64,000 nt of DNA from Clusia tigrina (GCA_920105625.2 OV050030.1:110218814-110282813); one strand, 5' to 3'; positions 1 through 12,342 are shown, counted from the first letter of the stretch. Notes: generated by a model from the sequence alone, not told the origin. A program made the numbers and translations.

Positions 1-469
1 CGAAAAGCTCGTCTAGCTCGGAAACTCCGGTCTTTACGTCCATGCTCACGTTCTTCTGCTTGATCATGGCTTGCTTCATCTTCGTCAAGACTTTCCGACA
101 TTTCGTGAGAACTTCTTCTTCTGCCGTTCTCATCTTTATGATGAATTCCTGTCTGGGTGAGCTGACGGCACATTTCTTCAATAATAGTGTGGGATTTCCA
201 GAAGACTCCTGCTGTTGTTGGTTCCCTTCTGCACCCAGAGGCGTTTGGTTCGCGGCAGAGATGGTGCGCGATTTGTTACTCGCTCCATATATCGTTGTGT
301 TATTCACTTGGGGTTGTTGCTGGTTTGTTACTCCCTCTTCTGGCGATCGCATAATTTTGCTACTTCTTCTAAAGCAGCTTCCCCTTTCTGGATCGCTTGG
401 AGTTACTTCCTGCTGTATTTGGGATTTAGGTTGTGTTTGTTTCTTTGTTTGTTGCTGAGGTGTATTCAT
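1..469 (-). CDS. LINE ORF1 N-terminus, runs off the window
   Basis: On the minus strand an ATG at 469 opens about 156 codons without a stop to the window edge. The product starts with a Gln/Lys-rich, low-complexity stretch and continues to a Lys-rich segment ending in a VSELDEL-type motif. That layout resembles ORF1 (RNA-binding, gag-like) proteins of R1/LOA-type LINEs. No zinc knuckles are visible; in that family they lie in the C-terminal half, outside the window. Family and start are inferred. The plus-strand ORFs over the same bases are shadows. Confidence 0.5.
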   Translation of the reverse strand, partial: MNTPQQQTKKQTQPKSQIQQEVTPSDPERGSCFRRSSKIMRSPEEGVTNQQQPQVNNTTIYGASNKSRTISAANQTPLGAEGNQQQQESSGNPTLLLKKCAVSSPRQEFIIKMRTAEEEVLTKCRKVLTKMKQAMIKQKNVSMDVKTGVSELDELF

Positions 470-1110
470 TTTATATGGGTCCCCGCTTCAAGCCGCTATC
501 TCCGTTCATTGTACAGTCGCTTTGAAAATATCCATGTGGTTGTCTATGCAAGCAGGGAGTTCCACCGAGGGTTGGCACAAGTCTTCATGAGAACTTGTAC
601 TCAGAGCCAGGATAAGCGTTAGTCAGGATTGATGCTCAACTGAGCCCGTACCGCCAACTTAATGGTGACGCAACATCGAACGTACTTGAAGACCCGCCAC
701 GGTTTTCACGGAACGAAGGCAGCTACAGTATTAGCCCGAAAGCCATTTCCACCCGATATCACTCTGGTGTACTGATGTAACGGAATACTGCAGCTACCAG
801 CCCAAGGCAGACAGTTCATATATGTTTTCAAATCGTTTTCCTAGGGGCATACCGCGTCAATTTCAATTTACTTGTGTCTCCCACGATGCCATCTGTGAAT
901 GGATAGGGAGCACTTCTTTAGACGCTGCCTACTCGTCTTGTCACATGCGTTTCTCAGAGTTTGCAGACCCTTTCAGTCGCACTCTCCTCGCTTGCCGCCC
1001 TAGGTCCGGGACTACTTATTGGTTATTCGCAGTTAACCTACTCTGGTAGGCCGTTCAATATCCGCCACCTGTGACCCCCGCAGTAGCCTGAGCTTAGCCC
1101 CGTACCTAAG
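470..1110 (-). other. Probable 5' UTR of the LINE starting at 469
   Basis: This stretch has higher GC than its surroundings and no credible ORF on either strand. It lies directly upstream of the minus-strand ORF1 start, so a LINE 5' UTR is the simplest reading. At its right side the sequence changes to an A/T-rich spacer that leads into a plus-strand Jockey-type element. The 5' boundary cannot be fixed from sequence alone. Confidence 0.35.
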
Positions 1111-1129
1111 CTTAGTCCCGTTTCGACTT

Positions 1130-2655
1130 AAAATAATATATAATAATATAATAACAAACGTAAAAAAAAACAGACTTCATTGGAAAAACAATAAAACTGA
1201 CCTCCAAGAAAACAAAACGGGCTCAAATATCGTAAATAAAGAGGATATTGAATCGGCGACACAGGCTCTTGGATCAATAATAAATGCAGCTGCTAACAGT
1301 GCCACGCCCGCACAGAACTCAACTAAATCCAATACGACCCGCACTACATCGCACCGTGTAGAATGCCTCGTTAAAGGCAAGAGGAGATTAAGGCGTGAAT
1401 GGCAAAAGTATAGATCGCCAGCACTAAAGCTGAAACTAAAATCAGTCCAAAAAGATGAAAAGCACTCTTCGCGAGGAAAAGGAAAAATCCCTGAAAAAAT
1501 ATTAGGAAGATTTGTCGCCGCTCAAAGTCTCTAATTACTTTCTCTGCAGAACCACAAAAATGGATAAAACAGGGATGGAACTTGGGCAAAAACAGATCAA
1601 GAAAAATGCAACTCATTTATAGCGCACCTCAGGTCAGTCTTTCAACGCAATCCGTCTACCCGCAACAACGCCAGCAGTACCGATTCAATTTGAACCAAAA
1701 TGAGTCAAACGCCCGTGTACAACAAGTTTCGAACCCTAAAAAAGCACCTGGATGTGACTTAATTACCAACAAAATGATCAGTGAATTGTTGCAAATAGCT
1801 CTCATGCATTTTCCATATATTTTTAATTTTTTCCACCTGGGCCACTTTTTCTTTCCACCTGGGCCACTTTTTCTTTGAAATTATAGATGTAGTGCCAAAA
1901 GATAGTATGCTTGCCCCTATGCTCGTTTGCTCGACTTTTGCGGATGACACAGCCATCCTGAGAACTCACCAAACCCACGGATAACTACCCGAGATTTAGA
2001 AGGTTATTTAAAAAAACACTGGAAGTTGGCTAGCCGATTGACGCATTAAGGTAAATGAGCAAAAAAGTATACATGTGACATTTACCTTCAACCCCCAGTC
2101 TTGTCCGGCAGTCTCCTTAAATGGCATTGAAATCTCGCAAGCATCAGAGGTCAAAAAAGAGTGCATTTCCACCGACGGATCACTTGTAGATAGCATATAG
2201 AAGCGAATAAAATCCAAATTAAACTTAAGGCAAGTTCCGTATACTGACTTATCAACAAAAAATCGAAGCTGCGACTGTGTTACGATGTCCAGATTTGGGA
2301 CATTACTAGTGCATCAAATTTACAAATAATCCAAAAGGGCCAATCCAAGGTTCATCAGAAATTAAAATATTCACCACGTCAGGTTGAAAGAGAACTCGTA
2401 GACTCGTAGACAGCGAAATATAAAACCAAACTTAAGTGTCATCCAAATCAACAGCAATGAATCTACTTCAAGGGATGAATACATCTCGTTTTAAAATATC
2501 ACTACTTTAAAATAATAATATATAACTCTAAAACTAAAATTGCTCCAAGCACTGGCGCGGAGCAGCAATTTATTTACTAGACAGTTGTAAGCTTTGAAAA
2601 ATTATTGTTCGTTTTCAATTGAAAAGATACAACAAACAAATCTATGTTGAATTTA
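1130..2655 (+). mobile_element. Jockey-clade LINE, copy 1 (decayed ORF2 and 3' end)
   Basis: Broken ORF2 pieces occur in order on the plus strand: the linker before the RT with RRLRREWQKYRSPAL, the RT motif NPKKAPGCDLITNKM (about 1735-1780), and then sequence encoding an FADDTAIL-like catalytic motif near 1940. Large internal parts are missing between them. The 3' end (about 2510-2655) is nearly the same as that of the copy at 39870-41690, including the A-rich terminus. The copy carries stops, frameshifts and a tandem duplication, so it is dead. Confidence 0.75.
1833..1876. repeat. 22-bp tandem duplication
   Basis: Two identical 22-bp units starting ccacctgggccac lie head to tail inside the decayed Jockey copy, at a point where the RT sequence is lost. 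Confidence 0.85.
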
Positions 2656-2934
2656 AAAACATTTTTGTTTTTTGTTTATAGCATTAATAAGGTTTCTTCC
2701 TTTTTTATTAGTCAACCTAGATACCCAATCAGCGTGTTTTGCATTCAGATCTCCAGATGCAATGATTCTTGTACCTAGCGTCTTGGTGTAGACATCATAT
2801 TGATCCGTAGGTATCAGAAGTGTATATCTAAGAGGACAGTATATTGACGAGATAGAAATCGATCCATTTTTAACTGCAATTTGCAGAGTAGTAGATTGAA
2901 TATGAGGTGTTACATATTTATTTTTTTTGTGTTT
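2653..2934 (-). pseudogene. Jockey-clade endonuclease (EEP) fragment
   Basis: The minus strand encodes a piece of the apurinic-like endonuclease domain of a Jockey-type ORF2: an ISSIYCPLR strand and the metal-binding ASGDLNAKHADW motif followed by TNKKGRNLINAI. In this family the domain nicks target DNA to prime reverse transcription. Only about 95 residues remain, and they end abruptly against the A-rich tail of the neighbouring LINE 3' end. The two are therefore probably different insertions. Confidence 0.7.
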
Positions 2935-3468
2935 TTTTTTACTTTTCACAATTTATTGAATCTTCTAAAAATAAGAACTAACAATAAGTAAAATAATCTT
3001 ACATAACTACATTTTATATTTAAACCTTAGCCAATGCTTGGGATAACTAAATTGAATACACTATCTATAAAAGAATAATGGATAAAATTCATGATAAATC
3101 CATTAAAATTCAAGTAAAAATTATTAAAGGTAATTAAAATTAACTCGTTTAAGACGAGATGAATTTGGTTCCTTGGGCAAGTCCTTAGCTAGACGATTCG
3201 GGTGGGAGTGTAATTTTAGTTTGTAGGCTCTTTTAAAATTTACGATTTCTTCTTGAACAGTTGGAAAGTTTATTTCCGTATGCAGTCTTTCATTTTTAAA
3301 TTACCACGGTGTATTGGTTATTATGCGTAGTATTTTAGATTGAAATCGTTGGATCAACTCGATGTTTGAAATTCTGGCAGAGCCCTACAGTTGAATGCCG
3401 TAGGTCTAGATGGGTTTAATTACCACATTATATAGGAGGATTTTATTTTCCATTCTCAAACTTCAACT
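2935..3468 (-). mobile_element. 5'-truncated Jockey-clade LINE 3' end
   Basis: Read on the minus strand this is the extreme C-terminus of a Jockey ORF2 (RISNIELIQRFQSKILRII, then HPNRLAKDLPKEPN and a stop). A short 3' UTR with AATAAA-like signals and an A-rich tail at about 2935-2950 follow. Several expected Trp codons read TAG, for example in the PI-TYG and PW-FKN motifs, so it is a pseudogene. Its upstream part stops exactly at 3469, where the gypsy LTR begins, so the gypsy probably inserted into it. Confidence 0.75.
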
Positions 3469-4920
3469 TGTAACGACTCTATTTTTGGCTGGGGTAAACT
3501 CAGAGGGTTCCAGGGGTCGTATAGAGAAATTAATATTATAAAACGGGCGTGTACTTGTATGTGGTATACTTTATTTAATTCCTTAATTATCTTACAATCG
3601 TTTATAATCTAAGTACTAATTTAAATTAAATTAAATTGTTAGTTTTGTTAATTTAATTAACTTAAATCATTTGTTTTGCTAATCGTTTGGGGTCTCGTTT
3701 GTGTGGTCGCGGTTGGCAGTGCTAGTCTCCGCGAGAATCGGTAGAACCTTAAACTCGCGGTGCTGTACGTACGTATTAGTCTCCACGAGAAGCGGTGGAA
3801 CCATAAACTCGTGGGGCGGTCTTAGCGTTGGTATTAGTCACCACGAGAATCGGTAGAACCATAAACTCGTGGGGCGGTCTTAGCGTTGGTATAAGTCTAG
3901 TCTTGTGCAAAGAGTATACTTTACCTTGGTGCTACTGGTGCTGGAGTCTTGCTGCGGTGTGTCTTTACTGACTGCTGCTGGATTAGAGAGTGATATTAAT
4001 CGCGGTACGTCTTCGCTGTCTGTTGATAGATCAGAGAGTGATTCTATCGTCCAGAACCACCTGCTTATATACAGCCAGCCGTCATGGGCCCGTGCGTTGT
4101 TTTTATTGCCGCTGCACCGTTGTATGCCGCCGTACACCGTTGGCAAGCATCGCCTGTTGTCAAGCCTATGTTTGTTGCAGCTTAGTTGATCTTGGGCCAC
4201 CTTGAGCTGACGGTGGTCAGTCGCCGGGCTGCCACTGTTCCTCTCGACCAGCAGTGTTGATGCCTGTAGTCAGCGCAGCCTGAAACTTTTACCGGTGGCC
4301 GTAGTGTTGTTGTTACCGGTTTACAATTGTTGTTGTTGTTGTACGCATAGCAAACATTCATACTACGTCTTATGCTTAGAATTCTTGCTTTCCTCTTTAT
4401 GCTCTGTGGGCACTGACGGCACATGTGGTAGCCGCTCTAATGTGGATGCGTTGTGTGTTAGCTTTGGTCGTTGTATTGTTGCTGTTGTCTGCGGTTCGTA
4501 TCGTTTATTCGTGATGCTCTTTGTTAGTGTACTAGGTTGGCTTGAGTGTTGCCGATCGTTACCTGGCACGCAATGACCTCTGGAACATGAATAGGTTTTG
4601 TGTTGATGCGTTTCTTCTTCGTTGCGTTGTGTTTGTTGCAATATTTTATTATTGCAGCACTTAGCTTTACTTATTACAATTAATTGGCTTAGCCAATCTT
4701 TGCAACTGGTCTAACCAAACCTTCGTTGCATGTTTTCTGCACTCCCGTCTTCGTGAAATATTGTTGGTGTAATTAACATGGGGGCGTTTACCTTTTTGTT
4801 AATTGTCAACTCTCGTGTGATGTCGGAGATATTTGTACACTGTATACGAGAAGTATGTGTTTTGTTAGTAGGTCGTTTCTTATTCATAGTAGGAGTTTTC
4901 TTTTTTTTTTTGCTTTAGGT
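3469..4920 (-). mobile_element. LTR-side region of gypsy element G1 (3' LTR)
   Basis: On the minus strand the sequence ends in CCAGCC...GTCGTTACA at 3469. The LTR at 43586 has the same kind of end (CCAGCA...GACGTTACA) followed by a primer-binding site. A block at 3628-3770 recurs at 7793-7970 beside a gypsy gag, so I read this as the 3' LTR and the other as the 5' LTR of one element. A TATA-like TGTATATAAGCAGG lies near 4070 on the minus strand. The right edge, where the R1 insertion starts, is not resolved. Confidence 0.6.
3727..3896. repeat. Three 54-58-bp tandem units in the G1 LTR
   Basis: Units at 3727-3780, 3781-3838 and 3839-3896 each read as a cgagaatcggtagaacc-type core followed by ataaactcgtggggcgg or a close variant. 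The second and third differ at only a few bases. The 7793-7970 copy holds one full unit and the start of another. Confidence 0.85.
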
Positions 4921-4929
4921 GGAAAGCAT

Positions 4930-6790
4930 CATGCCGAGGTGTAGGACTCTAACCCAACTAAAACCATCTTTGCTTTGATCCCGTGGATCCCCGTGGTACA
5001 TTCAGTTAAGGTATTCCTTCACGGGGCGGGCTGAGAGTTTTTCCTCACTCTCGTATCTTGGTCATTCTAACGGCTTTAGCTCGCTAAACCTCTAGCGCTT
5101 TGCTCGTCGTATCTTACTTGTTTCATGATACCGACCAGTATATCCGCTGCTGTATCCCAGGCCTCCTGTGACCCAAGCATGTCGAAGAACACCAGCTGGG
5201 GTTACTTTTTCTCTTATATGACGCTCAAGCAGGCGTTTTGCACCCGTAAATCTGCCGCATTCCATCAACACATGTTCTGCATTCTCATAGCAGCCAACAC
5301 AGTACAGGCAGTATGGGTCCTCCACATGTTTGTACTTGTGCAGATACTTTCGAAAAAATCCGTGCCCCGATAGGAATTGCGTTAGATGGTAGTTAACTTC
5401 ATCTTGTCTTCGGGCGATCCATACTTGTATGTTTGGGATCAGCTCATGGGTCCACCCCATCCCATCCCATCTTTCCTGCCATTCATTTTGTGAGCACTTT
5501 CTGATTAACTCAGTTTTGGCTGGATCCATTTTGTCTTGGCTATTCAAGTTTCAAATGGCCGCGGCCTCTTTTACGGCGAGATCTATTGGCATCCGTCCCC
5601 CGATGACGCTGACTGCATCAGTGGATATGGTCCTAAATGCACAGCACACTCTCATTGTTGTTAGCCTATACGCCGTTGTGACACCTCTCATATACGCTTT
5701 GCAGCTTGTTGCTGGAGCCCATATGGGTGCTGCGTACATTAAGATGGAGGTATTAACGCTGGCTAGTAGCTTCCTCGGTTGTTCGGCTAGTTGTAATCCA
5801 GCCGTCTGCAACCACATCTTGGCTCTTCCGATGGTTTCATTACATTTGCCTACCACGTCCACAAGTTTCTCGGCTACTACTACTATGGCTATGTCGTCGA
5901 CCCGTTTATAATATCGACCCGTTTTGGTCGTTCAATTTCCAGAATACCATCGTACATGGCGTTCCAGAGAAGTGGCCCTAGCACCGATCCTTGTGGAACT
6001 CCTCCTGTGATGTTGTACTCTTTTGGACCTTCGTCTGTGTCGTATAACAATATTCTATCCTTGAAATAGCTTTCTATGACTCTTAGTAGGTATCCAGGGA
6101 TATGCAAGGTGCGTAGAGCACTTAGGATCCGATACCAATTGGCAGACTTAAAAGCATTTTTAACGTCTAATGTAACTACCGCGCAATATTGTTTGTCGCC
6201 TTCCAGCCATGGCTTTCCGCGCTATGTCGCATACAGATGCAATTGCATCCACCGTGGATCGCTTCTTCCTGAATGCATATTGTCGTTTAGACAAACCCGG
6301 GGTTCCTTTAGTATAGCATTCAAGTCTGGTGCAAATTATTCTTTCCAGGACCTTCCCTGCTGCGTCTAGCATGCATAGGGGTCGGTACGATCCTGGTTCC
6401 TCTATAGGTTTATCGCCCTTTGGTTGGAGTACCAGTCGCTGGCGCTTCCATCTTTTGGAAATGTTCCTTCCCTCAGACACTCCGTGTAGAGATTGCTGTA
6501 TATGTTTGGATTTCTTTTTATGTCAGTTTTAATTACCATATTTGGTATCCCATCCAGACCTGGAGCCCTGTTGCTTTTCATCTTATCTGCCGCTCCTAGA
6601 ACCTCTTCTATTGTGACCGGCGGGATCGGATCTTCAGCGTGGCTTACTTCCCATTCAGGCCTTAGTTCGGCATTCTGTGGGAACAGACCTGTCACAGTCT
6701 TAGCCATTGTTCTCGCACAGATAGGTGTGTTAGAATTGTTGTGGAGTTTCTTCAACACAATTCTGTACGCGCTGCCCCAGGGATTATTTT
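4930..6790 (-). mobile_element. R1-clade LINE inserted in gypsy gag
   Basis: Minus-strand ORF2 pieces run in order: NRAPGLDGIPNMVI (about 6560-6590), GSYRPLCMLDAAGKVLERII (about 6340-6400), TGGVPQGSVLGPLLW (about 5970-6010), the finger-thumb region (5550-5870) and a C-terminal knuckle CLYCVGCYENAEHVLMEC near 5270-5320. This RT copies its own RNA at a nicked target. It is 5'-truncated and frameshifted. The catalytic YADD region reads as VDD in the best frame (about 5885-5895), so the enzyme is dead. The 3' UTR reaches about 4930. Confidence 0.75.
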
Positions 6791-7709
6791 GTACTTCCTC
6801 ACCTCTCGTGGTGGACCTTGTTCTCTTCGCTGTTGTATGGGTGGCGCTGGTAGTTGTTCGCCTTCTCCCCATATGCTCTCCAAGTCTTCACCCATTTCTA
6901 TCAGCTCTTCTAGCGATCTGAAATCTCTACGGCGGACGTATAGTTGGTATTCTGGCAGGCTGTTCTGGAAAATTCGCTCCAATTTCTGTTCTTCGGAATA
7001 GCCCAAGTGCCGCATTAGATTCTGCAATTCGACCACAAACTGCTTGAACACTTCTCTGGGTCTCTGATTACGCTGGCGGATCTGGTCTTCGAGTTTCTCC
7101 ATGTATCGTGCTGGCAAGAAGAACTTTAGAAAGTCTCTCCTATATGTACTCCACTCTCGCCAAGCTCGATTGTTGTTTCGGGAACCACATGAGTGCGCGT
7201 TCTCTTAAGAATTCAGGGAGGAAATCTTTGTGTAAGCCGTACACATCTGCCAGTTCTTCCACTCGTTCAACAAAAGCTAGTGGGTCACGCCCACCGTCAA
7301 AGTTAGAAGACCACTTCCGTACTTGGTCAATGAGGACGGCGAACTGTGCAGCCCCGTTCTGCGATTGTTCCACTGCTGCTGGTGACACAGCACGATGCTG
7401 TGATTTCCTCCGAAACTCTGTATCCAATGCTGGTAGAGTTGCACCTGCGTATGCCTCTGGCCTGTCCACTTCCACCATTTCGCTGGTAACTATGGACGGA
7501 GCCGGCCTTGGTGATGTGCTTCTAACATACCTACATTGCAGCTTCGTCAGACGGTATTGTTCCTCCTGGGTTAGTTCCGTTTCTGTGAAAAACTCTGCTA
7601 GTCGCTTACGGAGTTCATCCACTGTGCCTGTAGCAGCCAAGCCGAATTCCTCAGTAAAAATCACTGGCTCCTTTTTGCATAGCAAGTACACCCAACTTGT
7701 TTTCCCCAT
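6752..7709 (-). pseudogene. G1 gypsy gag (interrupted)
   Basis: Two minus-strand frames, 7709-7140 and 7117-6752, make up a Ty3/gypsy-type gag. The N-terminus has a SAP-like LATGTVDELRKRLAEF motif. The capsid part follows, with WSSNFDGGRDPLAFVERVEELA and the Gag core RNQRPREVFKQFVVELQNLMR. A frameshift separates the two frames near 7130. The protein ends where the R1-clade LINE begins (about 6790), so the nucleocapsid and all of pol are absent. A related, more decayed gag lies at 42800-43440. Confidence 0.75.
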
Positions 7710-7792
7710 CCTGTGACTTACTTGGTTAATGGCGAAGACAATGTCTTGGCGTTAGATGTGTTGAATTTCCTTGTTTTTGATAGTCCCTGCTA

Positions 7793-7970
7793 AATTAAAT
7801 TGTTAGTTTTGTTAATTTAATTAACTTAAATCATTGGTTTTGCTAATCGTTTGGGGTCTCGTTTGTGTGGTCGCGGTTGGCAGTGCTAGTCTCCGCGAGA
7901 ATCGGTAGAACCATAAATTCGCGGTGCTGTACGTACGTATTAATCTCCACGAGAATCGGTAGAACCAACA
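7793..7970 (-). repeat. Partial 5' LTR of G1
   Basis: About 180 bp match the LTR block at 3628-3800 almost base for base, starting ttaaattgttagttttgtt. The terminal ~150 bp expected next to gag and the outer part of the LTR are missing. A short spacer of about 80 bp separates it from the gag start at 7709. Confidence 0.75.
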
Positions 7971-8263
<293 letters not shown>

Positions 8264-8464
8264 TTATACATATTGAAACGTGATTGCATATCAGTTAAAC
8301 GGGATTGCATACTTTCAGGATCCCATCTGGAGTTTGAGAATTAGTGCACCACCCTGTGTGTGTAAGTCAATATACAATCTATTCGAATAAAAGCTTCTTT
8401 CGTTGTAGAGATTGTGGTGTAAAGAATTATCTCGAAAGTAAGAAAATCCTGAGGTGTGTATAAA

Positions 8465-8509
8465 GTTCTAGAAAGATCCAGAAACTTCTAGTGTATTGTA
8501 GAAGTTTCT
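8465..8509. promoter_or_regulatory. Heat-shock element array
   Basis: Contiguous pentamers gTTCt-aGAAa-gATCc-aGAAa-cTTCt occupy 8465-8489; four of the five are perfect and they alternate in orientation. A second inverted pair aGAAg-tTTCt is at 8500-8509. This matches the nGAAn/nTTCn rule for HSF trimer binding. Confidence 0.8.
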
Positions 8510-8527
8510 ACCTCAACCATTCGAAAC

Positions 8528-8535
8528 TATAAAAG
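8528..8535 (+). promoter_or_regulatory. TATA box
   Basis: TATAAAAG, 18 bp after the last heat-shock pentamer pair and about 30 bp before the likely start near 8560. Confidence 0.75.
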
Positions 8536-8800
8536 CACAAGACTGTGCAAAGTCGATAACATTCGAACAGAGATCGTAACAGTGTGTACATCGTGCATTC
8601 AAATCGAAGCAGCAGTATTTGAAATTGTGATTTTGCAAAGTGATGAAATTACTTATTAAAAAAAGTGATTCATGAATTGTGAAATAAAGTGCAAATTGTA
8701 ACAAAGTAAACTTTAAGCCTAATTTTAAGTTTGTAAATTGCAATAATTAAATCAAGTTAGTTATTTGAATTTAACCATCAATTGTTCTGTTGTTGTTGTG

Positions 8801-9030
<230 letters not shown>

Positions 9031-9499
9031 AATTTATTTATTAATGTTACTAAAGAATACTCTTATTATAATTACATTTAGTTCCAAGTTCATTTTTACT
9101 TACATTAATTAATAACAATAATGCCACATTCTGTAGTTCCAAAGGAACTAGAGGCGAATGCGGGTTACATATGATGGAAAAGAAAAACAATTATGTTTAC
9201 AATTATGTATACAAATAAGTTGACATGGGGTCGTTAAAGCAAAGCTTGAACATTAGTTTTAAATTTGATTTTGAGAGACATGGAAAAAAGAAGAAATGAG
9301 AAAAATGTTTATTTAATATTAATAATAATAATTGCAAACTTAGTTTAATTTAAGGAATTATTTATGAGATAGATTTTTATTTTAGTTAATAAGTCAATTA
9401 AATTACTACATCAATAAGCGTATTAACATTTACATAGGATAACTTTAAGAGCCACGATTTCACTTCTCTTAAAAAAACATACTTATTACGAATATATCT
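9031..9499. other. AT-rich stretch, nothing recognised
   Basis: No ORF of note, no LTR and no inverted repeat was seen between the microsatellite and the LOA LINE. It may be unique flanking DNA. Confidence 0.4.
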
Positions 9500-9501
9500 A
9501 A

Positions 9502-11994
9502 CTGGAATGCTCCTTCTCGGACCACTGTTACATCTGTTTTAGAATTGCGATCTCAGATACGTCAGATACGGCTGAGCGCAAAAGACACACTAACAGGAAA
9601 AGAACTGACTGGACACGATTCCAGACCATTATGGAGTCGGGCCTGCAGTCGACTCCTCCCACGATCAACAATCACCTCGATATAGATCGAGCGGTTGAAA
9701 CCATTACAGCACTATTTAACTCTGCTGCCAAATCAGCCTGCAACTTCCCGAAACCAAGAGGAAAAACAAAACCCCCTTGGTGGAATTCGGAAATTGCCGA
9801 GCTACGAAAAGTATGTCGCAAGCTCTTCAACAGAGCCAAAGCCACTAATGACTGGCTCCCTTTCAAAGACAAACAAAGGGAAGTCAAGTATATGGTTAGG
9901 AGATCCAAACGAGCGTCTTGGCGTGACTTCTGTGGCAACATAGAAAGCTCGTCCGAGACAAGTAGACTCCGGAGGATTCTCAATACCACCCCTCGGGCTC
10001 TGGAATGCATTCAGAGATCGGACGGTACCTGGACCGACTCTGAAACCGACACTTTGGACGCCCTAATAGAAACACACTTCCCGGGGAATGAAATCTTTGT
10101 GGATTGCAGGTCTCTTAACACCAACCACTCTTTAAGTCACTCAACCCAATTTCAATTGACCAACACGCATATCCAGTGGGCCATCAACAGCTTTAAGCCT
10201 TTTAAATCTCCCGGGCCTGATGGTACCATTCCCGCGGACATTCAGCACACTGCAAGTGCGGTTGCGCCCTGGCTACTGCATATTTACAATGCATGCCTAA
10301 GATGGTCGTACATTCCCATAAGCTGGAGAGAAGCTCGAGTAGTTTTCATCCCTAAAGCGGGAAAGTCGACCCACACCAAGCCTAAGGACTATAGGCCAAT
10401 TAGCCTGTCCTCCTTTCTTTTGAAAACACTGGAAAGAGTCCTTGATATACATATCAGGAGCTCTATCAATTCCACGTGCCTTTCCAAATCACAACATGCC
10501 TACACTAAAGGCAAGTCTGTAGAAACAGCGCTTCACGTGCTCATTGAGCAAGTAGAGAAATCTCTTGCCAACAAAGAATATACCCTTGCAGTATTTCTCG
10601 ATATAGAAGGGGCATTCAACAATATTTGTCCCTCCGCCATCACGAAATCCTTGGTAAACCTGAACCTGGACCCCAGCTTGGTTAGGTTCATCGAACAGCT
10701 ACTGAAAACACGCGTCATTAGCTCCTCAATAGGAAACGTACATGCTAAAAGGACTGTCAAGAGAGGTACTCCACAAGGCGGTGTGCTCTCACCCCTCATA
10801 TGGAACTTGACGGTGAACACAATACTTAGGAGATTAGATCAGACCGGCTGCAACACTATAGCTTATGCGGACGACATTGCTATCTCTGTTTCCGGTAAAT
10901 ATCTGTCAACACTATCAGAAAAGCTAAACTACACTCTTAGCATTCTGTCCCAATGGTGTCTCGAAGTTGGCCTAGATGTCAACCCTTCCAAAACTGAGGT
11001 CATGCTCTTCACCAGGAAGCACAAAATACCAAGTTTTGACCTACCCAAACTTAATGGGAACACGCTTAGCCTAAGCAATAGCGTCAAGTATCTAGGTTTG
11101 ATCCTGGACCCTAAGCTCTATTGGAAAGCAAATTTGGCGGAGAGGGTACGTAAAGCCACGTGTGCTCTGTACTGCTGCAAGAGGGCCGTGGGTACAACAT
11201 GGGGCGTCCAACCTCGAACCATGTCCTGGCTCTATGCGGCGGTGGTTGAGCCGTACTTTCTCTACGGCGCTGTCTTCTGGTGGCCCGCAACCGACAAGGC
11301 GGCGAACCTAAAACCTCTTGACAAGGTTAGAAGAACAGCAGCGGTTATGATAACAGGGGCTCTGCGTACCACCTCCACCAAAGCTCTATTTGCATTCCTA
11401 CATTGGTTGCCCACTAGGCTTCTGGTTAGGCAACAAGCAAAATGCTCGGCAACCAGACTCAATTCTATATCGCGTTGGACTAGACTGAATCTGGGCCACG
11501 CCAATATTCTGATGCAAGACACGCCCGTACAGGCGGACGTTGACTATACGTGCTCTACACTTAATCTAAACCACGGGTTCGACACTTACATTCCTAGTAG
11601 AGAGGAATGGTCTAACAATTTAGTGGTCACTGGCAGTTCCATTGACATATATACGGATGGCTCCAAACTGGATAATAAGGTCGGTTGCGGAATCTTCTCC
11701 AGAAAACTTGGGATCAAGCTCTCCTATCGTCTCCCTGACCATTGCAGCGTCTTTCAGGCGGAAGTAATGGCAATATTCCAAGCGTCCAAGTGGCTTATTC
11801 GAAATGAAGTATGCGATGTGTTGATACGCATATTCACGGACAGTCAGGCGGCAGTCAAGTCACTGGCTGGTGTTTTCACTACCTCTAAGCTTGTACTCGA
11901 CTGCCGCTCCTCCCTGAACGTCGTTTCAGGTAACTCACAAGTTCACATATGCTGGGTGCCTGGACATAGCGACATATGGGTGCCTCGACATAGC

Positions 11995-12000
<6 letters not shown>
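9502..12000 (+). CDS. LOA-clade LINE ORF2: endonuclease tail, RT, RNase H (truncated)
   Basis: The open frame runs from about 9505, upstream of the first ATG at 9631. Its first residues ([13 protein letters not shown]) are the end of an EEP endonuclease domain, so the 5' part is lost. The RT follows: [55 protein letters not shown] and the intact catalytic AYADDIAI (about 10862-10885). A LOA-type thumb with [19 protein letters not shown] comes next. The RNase H keeps its acidic residues in [15 protein letters not shown] and FTDSQAAV but is cut after WVPGHSDIW. The frame then reads on artificially through a microsatellite to 12471. Confidence 0.85.
11953..12000. repeat. 24-bp tandem duplication at the microsatellite edge
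   Basis: Two units of tgggtgcctNgacatagcgacata, 11953-11976 and 11977-12000, differ at one base. The second runs straight into the (TA)n tract. They encode the repeated WVPGHSDI / WVPRHSDI of the RNase H. Confidence 0.9.
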
Positions 12001-12079
<79 letters not shown>

Positions 12080-12342
12080 ATATGTATATATGTATATATG
12101 TATATATGTATATATGTATATATGTATATATGTATATATGTATATATGTATATATGTATATATGTATATATGTATATATGTATATATGTATATATGTATA
12201 TATGTATATATGTATATATGTATATATGTATATATGTATATATGTATATATGTATATATGTATATATGTATATATGTATATATGTATATATGTATATATG
12301 TATATATGTATATATGTATATATGTATATATGTATATATGTA

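Noticed and set aside
3905..4641. ORFs on both strands in the G1 LTR
   Set aside because: The region is LTR, with tandem units and simple gtt repeats. The translations show low complexity and no motif.
5125..6921. Plus-strand ORFs of 82-160 codons
   Set aside because: Shadows of the minus-strand R1-clade ORF2 and gypsy gag; they contain no family motifs.
7108..7716. 202-codon plus-strand ORF
   Set aside because: Antisense shadow of the G1 gag; Ser/Arg-rich from complementing the gag codons.
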